From Dryas octopetala (Eukaryota; Streptophyta; Magnoliopsida; Rosales; Rosaceae), in the NCBI GenBank assembly GCA_963921425.1, contig OY992834.1, positions 12,321,271 to 12,385,270 on the forward strand: 64,000 bases of DNA. The letters run 5' to 3'. The position numbers were made by a program, and so were the translations under genes. The notes under the pieces are model-generated. The model had not been told where the DNA came from. It ran no database searches and was given only the letters and a program-made list of their open reading frames with translations. Of this stretch, positions 1-12,220 are shown in pieces (position 1 is the first letter of the stretch; each line of letters opens with the position of its first letter).

Positions 1-2334
1 TACGTTGACTTGGATTCGGAATGTGAACAGGCGACTCAGGAGTTGGTTGACTGCCTGTACAAACTTCTTCATGTTTGCATATTTCCTCCTTTATTTTATG
101 CATCCAATTTATCACAATCATGCATTTATCATCCGAATCATTTGCTAATTCCTTTATGTCATTAAAAACCTTTTGCATCTTATCAGATCGATGTGCTTCA
201 GGTGTAGCATTCCAATCATCATAATTGATTTTAACCCTTGTGTGATATCTCATCACATCCTTCCTCCATCTTCGCATGATATATTTATCCGGAATTAAGT
301 GTATCTTATGGCGAATTAAAACATAAATTGCATGTCTGCATAATATACCTTTAAACTCAAACATGCAACAATTGCACTTAACTTCCTTGTCACATTCACT
401 AAAACAAACCTTGAAATTAATACTTTTTTTTCTGTCCCCGATCAAGATATCTTCAGATATTTCATACTCCAAAATTGGGCCATCAACTTTAACTGAAACC
501 AAATCACAATACATCTTACTTGTTAATTCATGCTGAAACTCCTTAAATTTTGAAATTGTGTAAACATCTTGAGCTTGCTTTTCCATCTCATAATGGGTAG
601 CACAATGAACACGTGAAGAGGAAGACTTGAAATCTGCATGAGTCTCTTTTTCCACCTTACTCCTCAATGCATTCTCATATTGCTCCACAAACTGTTTTAA
701 AGTAGTTTTAGAATTTACATAGCCATCAAAAAAAGCATTCATACTCTCACTACGTTGTGTGGTAGACATTCCTGCCCAAAAACTGTTTTTCACAAATCTT
801 GGCACCCAACAATACCTCTCATTATATATACTATTTAACCAATCATTGTTGTGTAACTTATATTTTTCAACCATCTCACACCAACGTTCTTCAAACTCAT
901 CATGAGTCATTGAGTCATATACAATATTTTGCAAGTCAAATCTGATAGACTCATATTGCTTGTAACTTTTTAATTTTTCAGGAATCTTCTTCATTATATG
1001 CCATAAGCACCAACGATGTCTAGTTTTAGGAAAGACAAACTCAATCGCTTTTTTCATGGCTTTGGCTTGATCTGTAATTATTCCAATTGGAGCACGCCCA
1101 GACATACATGCCAGCCAAGATTGAAACAACCAAATAAAGGTGTTAGTATCTTCATGTGAAATCAAGCCACATCCGAGCAAAATCGATAGACCATGATGAT
1201 TGACTCCCACAAATGGAGCAAATGGCATGTCATACTTATTGGTCAAATAAGTTGTGTCAAATGTAACAACGTCTCCAAATTCCTCATATGCCGCCCTACT
1301 CCTTGCATCTGCCCAAAACACATTTCTTAAACGACCATCGTCATCTAAATCAATTGCATAGAAGAAATTTGCATTATGAGCTTGCATATTTATAAAATAG
1401 TTCTGAATTGCAGTAGCATCTCCTTCCCCAAGCCGTAATCTCCTAACCTTTTCAATATAGTTTCTACAATCCTTTTCCAAAAATGACATATTCTCATGGC
1501 CCCCCACTTCAACAACAACTGAATTATAATTTTTGTTTAACCTTATTCCAGCTCTATCATTCACTTCAAGCTTCCTTCTTACATGTGAGCTTATCTCCCG
1601 ATTGCACCTCCAATAACGAGATTTATCTGGAATTAACTCATGATTATGATCAAGCTTGATAGAGTTTACACGCCATCTCCCACCCAAGCTTAAACCTGTT
1701 CTAATCTTAGCCTCACAATTATTCTTTATACTTGGACGTGGCTTTAGAATATTACTTGAACTACTTTCTGAATTGCCTGATCGAGCACATGAAAAAGTAA
1801 TATATTTCACTTCACCATCATCTCCCTTCGTTGATGATCTCCTTATCACTGCGAACCCAGATTGTCTTCCATATTCTTTATAATATTCAAACACCTCATC
1901 ACTACTATTAAACATCTTTCCAACATAAGGCTCCTGTATTTTTTCTTCTGCATTCATTATATCCTCCATTGCAGTCTCATCATTTTCTATTTTATCCCCA
2001 TTATTTTCTATTTTAACCATATTAGATTGAATTTCAGCCATGTCATCTTCTTGAATGATGTCCAAACTTGCAGAATTATTTGAACATACTCCCTTTCCTA
2101 AAATTCAACATGCTATATATGTAAACATAATAACAATTCATTTTCAAGAGTACGTGCATGCCAAATCATAAAGTTGAAAATTCTATAAATTAAATTGACA
2201 TAATTTTCAAGAGAACTATAAACAAAATTCCAAATTCTTTTCACAGTAAACAAATTACCTTGATAATTTGGACCATTGATATTCATGTGAGTGTCCTTTG
2301 ATTCTTTAGGGGATTTCTCGGTGCCCATTGTCAT
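1..2334 (-). CDS. FAR1-RELATED SEQUENCE (FRS5-type) protein, C-terminus beyond window
   Basis: Two exons on minus: 2334-2259 and 2097 down to base 1, with a GT..AG intron between. The junction is in frame, and I read 724 residues without a stop. Visible in order: an acidic N-terminus; a FAR1 DNA-binding zinc domain at about 85-180 (Cys129, Cys153 and the HNH of LDHNHEL at 176-178); a MULE-type transposase domain with acidic residues in VTFDTTY (Asp306), IITDQ (Asp368) and QRSESMNAF (Glu476); and a SWIM zinc finger, C600-x-C602-x9-C612-x-H614. This is the full FRS architecture. FRS proteins are domesticated Mutator-like transposases that act as nuclear transcription regulators in light and developmental signalling. 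The open frame argues for a host gene, although a recently active MULE cannot be excluded because the 3' side is outside the window. The ATG at 2334 is the first in frame before a clean donor. Confidence 0.9.
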
Positions 2335-3360
2335 TGTTTAAACACTTAAACCAAACAAAAGATCGAGTAAGTTAGTAGTTCTTTAATCTTAACTAAATAA
2401 TACAAATCTTGTGCGACTAGAAAAACTAAAAAACCTGATTATAATCTTTTGTTTTGTTCTCTGGTTCTACTTCAAAAGAATAATAGAAAAAACAATAATC
2501 TTTCATACCAAAACATATACTGAAAATCTGATTATAATCACCTGTTCTATGGATGCTCTGTATTCCCTTTTGCATTTTATATATCATCAATAAAATTGTT
2601 GCTGGCCGATTAATAAAAAAAAGACATAATTATAATAATCCTCCAGCAAATTAATTCGTCTACATGTTTTGCCTAACCAATAAGTTAATTTCACCTTTTT
2701 TAGAACATCTTAGAACAGAAATCCATGAATTAAATCTAATTTGTTCTCTGAATAGCAAATGAATAAAGATGCTCGCCTGGCCTCCACTTTGCTTTCTTAG
2801 TAGGAAGAGTAATCAATGTCTTCCCTCCTAACTCAATTGAACATTAATTAAATACATAAGTATGTCTGCAATACCACCAATGAACAATTGACATACACAA
2901 ATGAAAGCATAGAGGTGATCCGACCGAAATGATTAGCAACGACAGAGATAAAAAAGAATCGCAGTCATCAAATAAAATTAAAAAAGCACCAACAAAGGAG
3001 ATTAGTTTACAACACCAGAGATCCGAAAAGAATACAAAAAAACTTATAAAAAAATCAATTATAGACCAAACTAACCAAGTGATAGGTGCCCCACTGGACC
3101 ATCGATGTTTGCCCACCAGAGAGCACGGGTGGGCAAAGCGACGGAGAAGGGGAGCGCAGGTGGGAAGGGAGAAGAAACGACGTCAATCGTGAATTTGTGT
3201 TAAACTGAAATTCAGTTTTCTTTAGTTTATTTTAATAATTGAAAATTAATAAAAAGAATAAAAATGTGAATTGTATTTGGTGATGTGGTTGTCCATCTAA
3301 GCAGCCACATCAGATGGTATAAAATTATGGTACAAAAAGATGGTAAGAGTAGCATTATTG
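2335..3360. other. 5' flank of the FRS gene, no gene seen
   Basis: AT-rich flank and probable promoter/leader of the minus-strand FRS gene. A GC-richer patch at about 3070-3190 could be its 5' UTR. The short open frames here on both strands look like chance. A small inverted motif (GATGTGG..CCACATC) at about 3279-3310 resembles a MITE end but was not traced further. Confidence 0.4.
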
Positions 3361-5781
3361 TTATTTAAAATATCTGGACACGTGTCAATGCTGGGTTTGC
3401 TTTTTTGTTTTGTTTTTAAATAATAAATTCCTCCTATCCATTGGATCATATTTGATTATTTGAACGGCTAATTTAGTGGGGGTGCAAAACTATATTGCTG
3501 GACTTCTGGCAAGATATCAGAAATCTTCACCATCAAGTATACACTCTAAGGTAGCATCACCTAATATCGTGAGCTTCAAGTAACAAAAAACAAAAATTGT
3601 AAGCTTCATATACCATACTTTCAATGAAAACCTTATAACCACGATTAGTGCACCCCTATCCATAAATAAAGTTGTAAAAACGGATCCGTTCAACATAAGG
3701 CACGATAATCTGACAAATATGTTTAAAATTGACAAATATGGTCCAACATAATCTATGTCATGTTATTTCTCCCAAAAAAAAAAAAATCTATGTCATGTTA
3801 TGTTTTATGATAAGCATAACTGTTCGATGGATATCCAACACATCGAGCACAACCCAACATAAGTATGAAAATTTGTCAAGAATGAACATTAAATGAATTG
3901 TCAAACACAAGTATGAAATGAATATGTATAAATGTAATTTATAAGTGATTGTACCAATCTCAAGTTTATCTTAGAATTTTTTATTTTTTTTGGAGAAACA
4001 AGTTCATCTTAGAACTTTGTATTGGTATAAGATTGTAATAGCAAAATAGTTGTGTCCTTCTGGCCGTATGAGAGTTATTGAGAATAATTGACCTGTTTCG
4101 CAAATATTTTAAAGTTGGATAAAATAACAAGCAATAGAAAAAGAATAAAGTGTTGTAAATAATGTAACCAAGGTCACTGTCCACAAATAAGGGAAATCTT
4201 GGTTTCACTTTGTAATTTCTATTACTAGAAACCATTCTTATCTACATCTAGGGAGGCTTGGAGTGGCCTCCAAGACTAAGTCTTGAGGGTAATCTCCAAG
4301 TAATTGGAGTAGCCTTCAAGAAATTAGGATGGCCTCCAAGCATCCTATATTTTTGATCAAGATAATTTCTTTTCACTCGTCTTTTTTCAGACGAAAGAGT
4401 TTTTGGGGTTTAGTCCTTCCCTTGGTCCATTTCCAATCTTCCAAGGTAGCACAAGCTCCCTCCTTCTTTCCTTACCTTACCTGGCAAACCCTAACTCCAA
4501 TATATATATATATATAATGAAATTACAGATTTAGTTTACTTATTTTATACCTAGTTCAATTTTGATCCACAATTTTTTTTAAGTTCTGTTTTAGTCCACT
4601 AATTGTTCCACTTGTTCAATAAAGGTTCAGATTTATTTTATCAAATTTAGCCTGCCTTTTACCCTATACAATCTTACCCAAATTCAGCAAACATATACTT
4701 GTTTAAAAACTATGCATCTCTTCTTTACAACCATCTAAAGATCATTCAAATTGGAGTTTTAAAACTCAAGATAATTGACCCCAAAGTAGGGTACCCAAAA
4801 CTGCCAATTTTTCAAATTTCATCCAATCACAATTCTCTTTGATTCTAATATTCCAAATTGGTTCCTATGACTAAGAAATGATGAAATATAACTTATACTT
4901 CAATTATAATTGAAGAAAACATAATCCAAAGGATTTAAAGTCATAAATCGGGGCCTTTATTGAACAAGTGCAACAATTAGTGGACCAAAACAGAACTTAA
5001 AAAAATCGTGGACCAAAAATTGAACTAGGTATAAAATAAGTGGACCAAATCTGTAATTTCACATATATATATACACACACACAAATTCTCTCTGCAGTAC
5101 GTCCGTTCATGAGTATTTCTATGACATTTTGACATTTAATTTGTCATTTTTAGGCTATTTTTTATAGGGTTCAACGTGTTAGGGTATAAGGGTCTATATT
5201 TTAGGGTATATAATTATTAATCAAGATTATATTTTAGGTTTGAACTTTCGAATTAGCTCAAAATTTGGGAGTTAAAATCTAAATTCTAACCTAAAATGAG
5301 AACTCACAATCATGAGAGTTAAAATCAAGAAATATGTCTAAATTGATAATTTATATCCTAAATAATTTAAATCATGCCAAATTTAAAATCAAATGGTGAA
5401 AAAAAAAGCCATAAAACATATACATTCTGTTCTTTAGTTCCTGCAGAGATAATCTCTTCATATGTATACATATTATCCATATGTAGAGGCGTGTATGTGT
5501 GTGCATGTAGCTCTCTTCGTGTGAGAATGGTTTCAGTTATGTGTGTGAAACTTAGCGAGTTCACTTATCTGAAAAAAGTTCCCTTTTTTCCTTTTGTTTT
5601 CTGTTTTTGGTTGTGTTTGGTTTATGAGAATTTGTTAAAACAAAAGAAAGGATTTTTTTAAGAAAGAATTTTGCAGGAACGTACTGGAGTGGTTTGCTAA
5701 AGTTTCGGACCTTTTCTTTGGATTAATGAATTTATTGCATGAATTGAATTGTGTTTAGTATTTGTTTTATCTTTTAATTAA
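3361..5781 (+). repeat. 2.42-kb segmental duplicate, copy 1
   Basis: From TTATTTAAAATATCTGGACA to CTTTTAATTAA this matches 12221-14639 almost base for base, apart from small indels and scattered substitutions. Both borders are abrupt. The segment is non-coding and contains a long-TIR MITE (4519-5060), short (TA)n tracts and leader-like sequence. The end of the segment (about 5330-5781) is also related to 14900-15250 in front of the SWIM gene, so I read it as copied promoter/leader sequence. Confidence 0.9.
4519..5060. mobile_element. MITE with about 108-bp terminal inverted repeats (copy 1)
   Basis: The left end GAAATTACAGATTTAG... is the inverse of the right end ...CAAATCTGTAATTTC. Inverted homology runs about 108 bp inward, through TTATTTTATACCTAGTTCAA, to TTGTTCAATAAAGG. 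It has no coding capacity and sits in a (TA)n stretch, so the target duplication cannot be read. The superfamily is undetermined. Confidence 0.75.
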
Positions 5782-5932
5782 GGCTTATTAGCACATTTGC
5801 CCCTTGACTTTTAGGTGTTTTCTCACTTTACCCCCTGAATTTTATTTGTCTCATATAACCCACTGAACTTTTATGCCGTTTCCCACGTTACCCGATTCCG
5901 TCAACTCCGTCAATAATCCCGTTAGAAATGCT
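5782..5932. repeat. Repeat fragment running into the gap
   Basis: Immediately after the duplicate, the sequence shows three tandem-like sentences (GCCCCTTGACTTTTAGGTG, ACCCCCTGAATTTTATTTG, CCCACTGAACTTTTATGCC). This style is common at the ends of plant DNA transposons. The other end is lost in the gap. Confidence 0.35.
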
Positions 5933-6132
5933 NNNNNNNNNNNNNNNNNNNNNNNNNNNNNNNNNNNNNNNNNNNNNNNNNNNNNNNNNNNNNNNNNNNN
6001 NNNNNNNNNNNNNNNNNNNNNNNNNNNNNNNNNNNNNNNNNNNNNNNNNNNNNNNNNNNNNNNNNNNNNNNNNNNNNNNNNNNNNNNNNNNNNNNNNNNN
6101 NNNNNNNNNNNNNNNNNNNNNNNNNNNNNNNN
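5933..6132. other. Assembly gap, 200 N
   Basis: There are exactly 200 N characters, probably a fixed-size placeholder, so the true distance is unknown. Frames translated across it as X are meaningless. Confidence 1.
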
Positions 6133-7473
6133 AAATGGGCACCAGAAAATAAATAGATATATATATATATATATATATAAACCATGAAAACTCACGGACA
6201 CGGTAAAAAATAGATAGATATATTGTAACAAAAAAAAAAAAGATAGATATATGAACCGTGAAAAGTCATAGACATAGGGGAATTTATGGCTCCAGGAAGA
6301 AAAGTACCAAATGTGTCTTTTCTAGTTATAATGGGGGGTCTGATGTAGTGAAGAAAAGTAGTTAGTAAGTTGGATGGAACTGAGTAGCTAGCAGCTGGCT
6401 TTTGAAGGGCCAGAAAATAGTGCATGAGAAAATAATTAAGAAGAAAGAAAAAGAGGATATATAATAGCGATGGTTAAGGCTTCGTGAGCCATTTTATGAA
6501 TGTGATATAAAGCCAGTGCTTAGTGAATTAATGAAGGATGTACTGTATGTCAGTGAGGAGAGAGAAATCAGATAGGGAGTACTGGGAGAGAGACGGAGAT
6601 GATGGAAAAGTTATAACGTGGATCGGGTAGGTAGTGTGTGGGCTTACTTATAATTAAATTTAAACAGCTGGACCAAAAAAGGAATGGCTGCCCAAAATCA
6701 TTATCTTATATTATTATTCTATGTGAATAAACAAATAAATAATAAAATAATATTTATATTTATATGTATAAATCAGAAATTAAGATAGGATAACTACATG
6801 GTTATTTTATTGTTTTTACACAAGGTATTGTAGCTACAGTATGAATATATACAGCAAGCGCGTACAGGTTGCTATTTGTAGTGTTTAACTAAAGTTTGAA
6901 ATTATCATTGTAAATTAATCTTTTGCATATATGAAGTCTAAAGGTAATTATTAGCTTATAAGTGCTACGGATCTTAACTTTTTTTTCAAACTTTTTTTTT
7001 CTTAACTTATATTGTATTCATACATTAGACATTAAAAAAATAAATAAATAAAAATCTTGTCCAATAAAAAAAAAATTGAGACTCTTAGCAGTTCCCTTAT
7101 TAACTAATACAATTAGCAAATTCTTCAAGCTTCCACCTAGAAGCTTTTTCTACCAACCAAGTGTAGAAACTAAGAACCACTCAATAGACTTGCTGAGGTA
7201 TATGTGAAGTAAGCTTGCTTATGTGTAGAAACGGATCGATCAAGGACCAAGTGTAGTGACAGATTAAGATGCCTCTTTGTTTTGAGAAAAGGAAAGATGG
7301 GTTACTCCCTTATCCTTACAATTACCCAGCCAATCGCCCTCATCCTTACAACGAAATAGTCTCTCTCTCTCTCTCTTTATTTATCAAATAAATAGTTGAC
7401 CGTTTGGTTTCTTTATACATATAAATACTTGCCTATTCATTAAACTAAAGTATATATACATACAAAAACCTCT
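6133..7473. other. AT-rich intergenic stretch, no gene seen
   Basis: Contains a (TA)n tract at about 6157-6178, repeated GATAGATATA words at 6145-6250 and a short (CT)n run at about 7361-7377. I see no exon-like sequence on either strand. Confidence 0.5.
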
Positions 7474-7858
7474 TATAGCTAATTGGTGAGTAAGGTAATA
7501 CAGAGCTAATCACCCTTTTGGGTCTATTATACAACGTAATCTCATAATTTGAATCGTTCATTTTTTGGATTCCCAATCATATATCATCATTGCAAAAAAT
7601 CATTCAAATAAAAAATTATTTAATCATTTGATTATCATCACAATCATATCAATGTTTATCAAAAAAATAATGTTCATATATTTATTTGAACACAATTAGA
7701 TTAAAGTTGATTATAGATTTTTTTTATTTTATTTCAAGAACGATCATTGAATGAGGATTTAAAAATGAACAGTTCGGATTATGAGATCGTATTGTGTAGT
7801 GGACCCAAAATGGTACGTGGTTAGCATTATATTATCTTACTAACTGGTTAGTTCTATA
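7474..7858. mobile_element. Long-TIR non-autonomous DNA element
   Basis: Left arm about 7474-7575 and right arm about 7755-7858 are inverted copies: left TTTTGGGTCTATTATACAA against right-complement TTTTGGGTCCACTACACAA, then ATCTCATAATTTGAATCGTT against ATCTCATAATCCGAACTGTT. Homology continues outward through GCTAATCAC/GCTAACCAC to TATAG. It has no coding capacity. The outer ends are approximate and no target duplication was certain. Confidence 0.65.
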
Positions 7859-8379
7859 GCGCTACTGATCTATCTATCTATTACATATAAAGAAGAAAAA
7901 AAATAGTAGAATAAAAAGAGGGAAGGAAAAAAAGAAGAAAAAAAAAAGAAAGAAAAAAGGAAAAGAGAGAGAGAGGGTCACCGACAAGTGGTGGGATCGA
8001 CCGGTGGGAGTCGAGGAAGGAGGGAGGGTGGTGTCGGGTAGCTGGGTTTCAGGATTTATTTTTAATAATAATTAAAGAAAAAAAACAAAATATTTGAGAG
8101 AAAAAAAATTTGTGTAGGGTTATTTTGTTAGAAACTCCCTCCTTTAATTAAGGAGGACAAAAGTCCTTAAAGTTCCCGAAATCAACAAGATAAAAGGTTT
8201 ATTTTCTTTTTTAATTACTGGGCATACACATTTTATTTGAGGCGTGTGTGGGCGCTCGGTGTCTCTCTATTTTTTTTCTTGAATATTGCCATTGTCGGTA
8301 GTAATTATTACTACATAACAGTCACATTAACGCACACTGAGTTAGAGAGTTTACAACCATATTACAGTCATGAGAAACA
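7859..8379. other. Intergenic stretch with polypurine tract
   Basis: A strand-biased A/G tract (about 7889-7977) is followed by a short GC-richer patch (7978-8040), then AT-rich sequence up to the MITE at 8380. No gene seen. Confidence 0.45.
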
Positions 8380-8711
8380 GGGAAAATTGTCATTTTGCTC
8401 CTTAGACTATTGCATGTATCAATTTGCTCCTTAGACTTTCAGTTTGAAAAATTAAGATACTTGATTTTTCAATTTTACCAATTGAGGTAATTCCGTCAAT
8501 TTATTTGGTAAATTGATACATGTGATAGACACGTCACTACTATTTTTTCTTTAATAAGGACCCTTCGTGATGAGTATTTGACTTTGTGAAACGAATCCGA
8601 TGGAAAGTGAGCAAAATTGAAAAGTCAAATACCTTAATTTTTCAAATTAGAAATTTAGAGAGTAAACTGATATAAATGCAATAGTCTGAAAATCAAAATG
8701 ACAATTATCTT
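8380..8711. mobile_element. Mutator-type MITE, 332 bp
   Basis: The ends are inverted over about 100 bp: left GGGAAAATTGTCATTTTG, right complement AAGATAATTGTCATTTTG, then shared AGACTATTGCAT and GAAAAATTAAG words. The flanks TGAGAAACA (8371-8379) and TGAGAAAAC (8712-8720) look like a decayed 9-bp target duplication, the size Mutator-like elements make. Internal sequence is non-coding. Confidence 0.75.
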
Positions 8712-8757
8712 TGAGAAAACTACAACTTGACCCCTGAAAGCGCGTCCAAAGCCCCTT

Positions 8758-9050
8758 AACATTTTCCAACAAGTGCACATAAGTAGCAAGGTCGTCCTAA
8801 AATCTAGAAATTTGTCCTTGAGCATCTAATGTTAGAAGGACTGAATCATACCTTGCTACCAAAGTACCAATGTAAGATCTAAGATCAAACCCATGATGAA
8901 TTGCCATGATTTCAGCATGTTGCGAGGAGGACGTGCCAACAAGGGAAAGGGCCATAACCACCAAAACTTCTCTTTTGTCATTTTAAAGAATAACACCAAC
9001 ACCATGAACCCCTGCCACTGGAAGTACCCTACTCAAATTGGTTTCAAACA
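8758..9050 (-). pseudogene. RNase H-like (RVT_3 type) fragment, broken
   Basis: The minus strand reads VLPVAGVHGVGVIL, then VMALSLVGTSSSQHAEIMAI and HHGFDLRSYIGTLVA. This pattern (G-V-G-V-hydrophobic, later A-E-x-x-A-hydrophobic) is the core of plant retroelement-type RNase H domains. It is a lone broken piece with no reverse transcriptase beside it, most likely left by an old LINE-like insertion. Confidence 0.5.
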
Positions 9051-9317
9051 TTTTTTTTGTTTTGTTTTTTAATTTATTCAATTTCTCTTAAATTTTGAAT
9101 TACAGGGGCAAATTTGGAAGTTTCAAAAACAAATTTTGGGCTGGGTGTCCATAGATTCTCATTTCTATAATATTGCATGCATATCATAATAAGCCCATTA
9201 TCGGCTGAAGTCCGAAAATGAAGAAAAGCCCACTTTAACAGTTCAACCCAACACACTCTCGTACTTACCCAACACCATCCGAACAACAAAAAACACAGAT
9301 GCTTTGCAATCAGTGAG
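9051..9317 (+). promoter_or_regulatory. Probable promoter/leader of the 9318 gene
   Basis: The sequence between the RNase H relic and the ATG. It becomes less AT-rich from about 9200. No certain TATA box is visible. Confidence 0.3.
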
Positions 9318-11363
9318 ATGCAGGAGGAGCAGGAGGAGCAGAATGGAGGAGGTGTTGGTAATGATCGGAGCTACAGCCACTTTTGGTGGGCCGGGGCCAG
9401 CGCGACCCAGTTGGGTTGGGCGGTGGTGTCGTACCGGAGAGGCTGCAACCAGTCCACTCTGATGCCTTTCAAGGCCTTCGCCGTTGCATCGCTCTACGTC
9501 GGCGCCGCCGCCTCCGCTTCCGTCGCTGCCCTTCGAGCCTCTGGTGTCCACAAGGTTAGCTCACATCTCTCGCTCTCTCTGCTTCTTAGGGTTATATCAG
9601 TCTTTTTCCGGAAATGCATCCATTGCAGTTTGCTTTAAGTTGTATCAAGCTGTGTGTTGGATTGTTTGTGTAATTACTCTTGTGCCCCACTGATTCGGTG
9701 ATATTTGCAAATATGTACCCCTGTGTTTTGCTGTTATTGTTTCTCTGTTTCTTAGTTAACTTTTTAATGAAGGAATACGTTTTTAATCTTTAATGTCCCT
9801 GCTATTCACGGAACGCATAATCATCTGCTTCCGGAAGAAATCGAAGAATTTCTTGGGAATCATTATTGCAAGAATTTCATTTTTCCAAATAGTACATTTT
9901 GAAGTGAAAGATTAGTTGTATTGCTTGAGAAGTAAAAAAAAATAAGTACATTTGTACTAGTATTAAAGAACTTGCTGGGCATGCATAAAATCTTGAGTAC
10001 AGCTCTCTCTTCACCTCTTTGGACATGACCCAAAACTTATTGTGAGAAAACAAAGCAAATCAGCATTACAATTTGGAATGTCATATGTAAGGTACTGTTA
10101 CCTAGAGTGCCATATGTTGGTACTTATCTCATGATTCAGGCCTTGTGTTAACTGATCAAAGAATATGACATTCAAAAAGGGATTTAAGGCATGTTTCGAC
10201 ATTTATCTAGGGGTAAGTAGAAAGGTTATCAATTGGGTATAATAGCTCTTTTTTTTTGGGGGGCCTCCAATTGTGTTAGACTCTTTACTTTGGGGTCTTT
10301 TTCCATTTTCCTGATATTTTTGAACTGTTTGCTTCTGCCCTTCTTTCTTTTTGGGGCCTCCAACTATCTCGGATGGCTTGAACTTCTGAGATTCTGGACC
10401 TCTTAATTTGAGTTATGCTCTCTAGACTGGATGCCGACTGTGCTAGAGTTTTTCTCTGAGCCTTTAAGCTCAATTCATGATGGTTTTTTTTTTTTTTTTC
10501 ATTGCCATGTTTGTAGCTGAATTTCTAGCTTTTATTGGTAGAATTTATGGATTGAATCCTTTAATTTCAACTATTTGAGTCACCTCATTACCTAATTTTA
10601 GATCCTATATGAGTTTACCAAGTTAGTCCTCACTCTAAAAACTCTTTCAACCCTCTATCCCTGACATCAGAATCCTAGGTTTCCTAGTTGCCAATCCTAC
10701 TAAGAGTGGAACAACTTATCAGGTTTGACATCTAATTCTATCCACAACTTGTTGTATCTTTTGTCAAAAGCATGAACCGTAGTTAAGTATTTAATTAAGG
10801 TACTCTAAAAGAACTAGTAATGGACTAATAGATAATACCTTTCCAAAATCTTAACTAAAGTTCCTGCTTAAATGTCTAAAAATGGGAATAAAATTGATCA
10901 TGTAGTTAGCCATCCAGTAGACAAGGAAGTTAAGGAAATGAATTGAAGTGCATGCTTAGATTGTTTTTAATGTATAAAAGTTCTTGTGTGTGTTTGGGGT
11001 GGTTGTGGCGAGTTTGGATCCTTTTTTGGTTGTGTTCGAATCCTGTACTTAGGTATTGTGTGCTAATATTGTGTTTATGGGCAAAACTATGTTGTTTCAG
11101 TCATTCGTTTGATTATGTTTTTGATATAAACTCAAATAAGTAAAGCCTAAACTTAGTTATAAATCCTAAAACAATGTCATTTCTTTTCCATATCAGTGTG
11201 GTCATATCTTATGTGACCAGTTGAGCAGAACAACAATCATTTTCTTTTCAGGATGCACTTACGGACTGCACATTTCTTTTCTTTACAGGTAGAGGACCTA
11301 ATCGAGTTGGGCGCAAACATAAGAACCGGACTTGGGATACAACGGAGGGCAAGGGACGAATAA
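9318..11363 (+). CDS. Small hydrophobic plant protein of unknown function, 103 aa
   Basis: Exon 1 is 9318-9554 (79 codons) and exon 2 is 11289-11363 (24 codons plus stop), with a 1.73-kb intron bounded by GTTAGC and TTTACAG, phase 0. After a Gly/Glu-rich start come a Trp-rich patch (HFWWAGASATQLGWAVVSYR, 21-40) and an Ala/Ser-rich hydrophobic helix (about 51-72, FAVASLYVGAAASASVAAL) that could cross a membrane. The tail encoded by exon 2 is VEDLIELGANIRTGLGIQRR. Clean splice sites and composition unlike the flanks support a real gene. I cannot name its family: it looks like a short plant membrane-associated protein. The Ala/Gly-rich minus-strand frame over exon 1 is a shadow. Confidence 0.7.
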
Positions 11364-12220
11364 CCTTTTATCTCTTAGTTGTAATATTTTTAGGTTTAGA
11401 TTCTATTTCATTATATAAAACCAACTGGGTTGGACTTTCATCTTTCTTTTTTTGTTTCCTTCTTTATTTATTTTTGTGTTACTTAATCCCTCTTTTCTAT
11501 TTGTCCTACAAGTTACCAAACCCATTGAAAACTATCCGTTATCTCGCCATTTACACTTCTCTATTTATATTTCAATGTATTTGCAAAAGAGCGATTACCC
11601 CTCCAAACTCCTAAAACTCTACTAGAATTGTATTTGCTTTATAAATTACAAAACAAAGTCATCTCACAATTGCATCGTGCATATGAGAGCAATACTTCCA
11701 TTTAGGATAATATAATTCGTTAGCTTTGAACTTTAGATGAAAAACATTACAAATTGTTCTTAGTTCCATCCCAAATTGCAACTCCCATAATATACAGATT
11801 TGAAAGACTTGCTTATATAGTTATCTGAACTTCAAAATAGAGTAGACATTTATACTTCAAATCACCGTTCCATATTTTGTGTTTGAGTGTGGATTGAAAG
11901 AGGCAACAATATCACCATGAGTTCTGCTCTCAAGCTCTCCTGCTAGAAGTTGTGCAACTTAGTTTTATGCGACAACTAAATCATAGCCGTTGTTCACCAA
12001 AAACTAATTTCTTCCATCTCATCATTCTCCTCACAATCCCAGATTTGCAAATAATCGGAATCATAAACGATTAAGGAGAAGATGAAATGGAAGAAATGAG
12101 TTTTCAGTCGGGAAGGGTAGGGAGAATTGAGAAAAAATAGAGTGAAACGATCGAGTTGGAAGTTTTGGGGATTAGAGAAAGAGAGAAATGATCCATGAGT
12201 GGAGAGAAATATTGAGTCTT
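11364..12220. other. Intergenic stretch, no gene seen
   Basis: 3' flank of the 103-residue gene, followed by AT-rich sequence with no convincing open frame. The boundary with the duplicated segment at 12221 is abrupt. Confidence 0.5.
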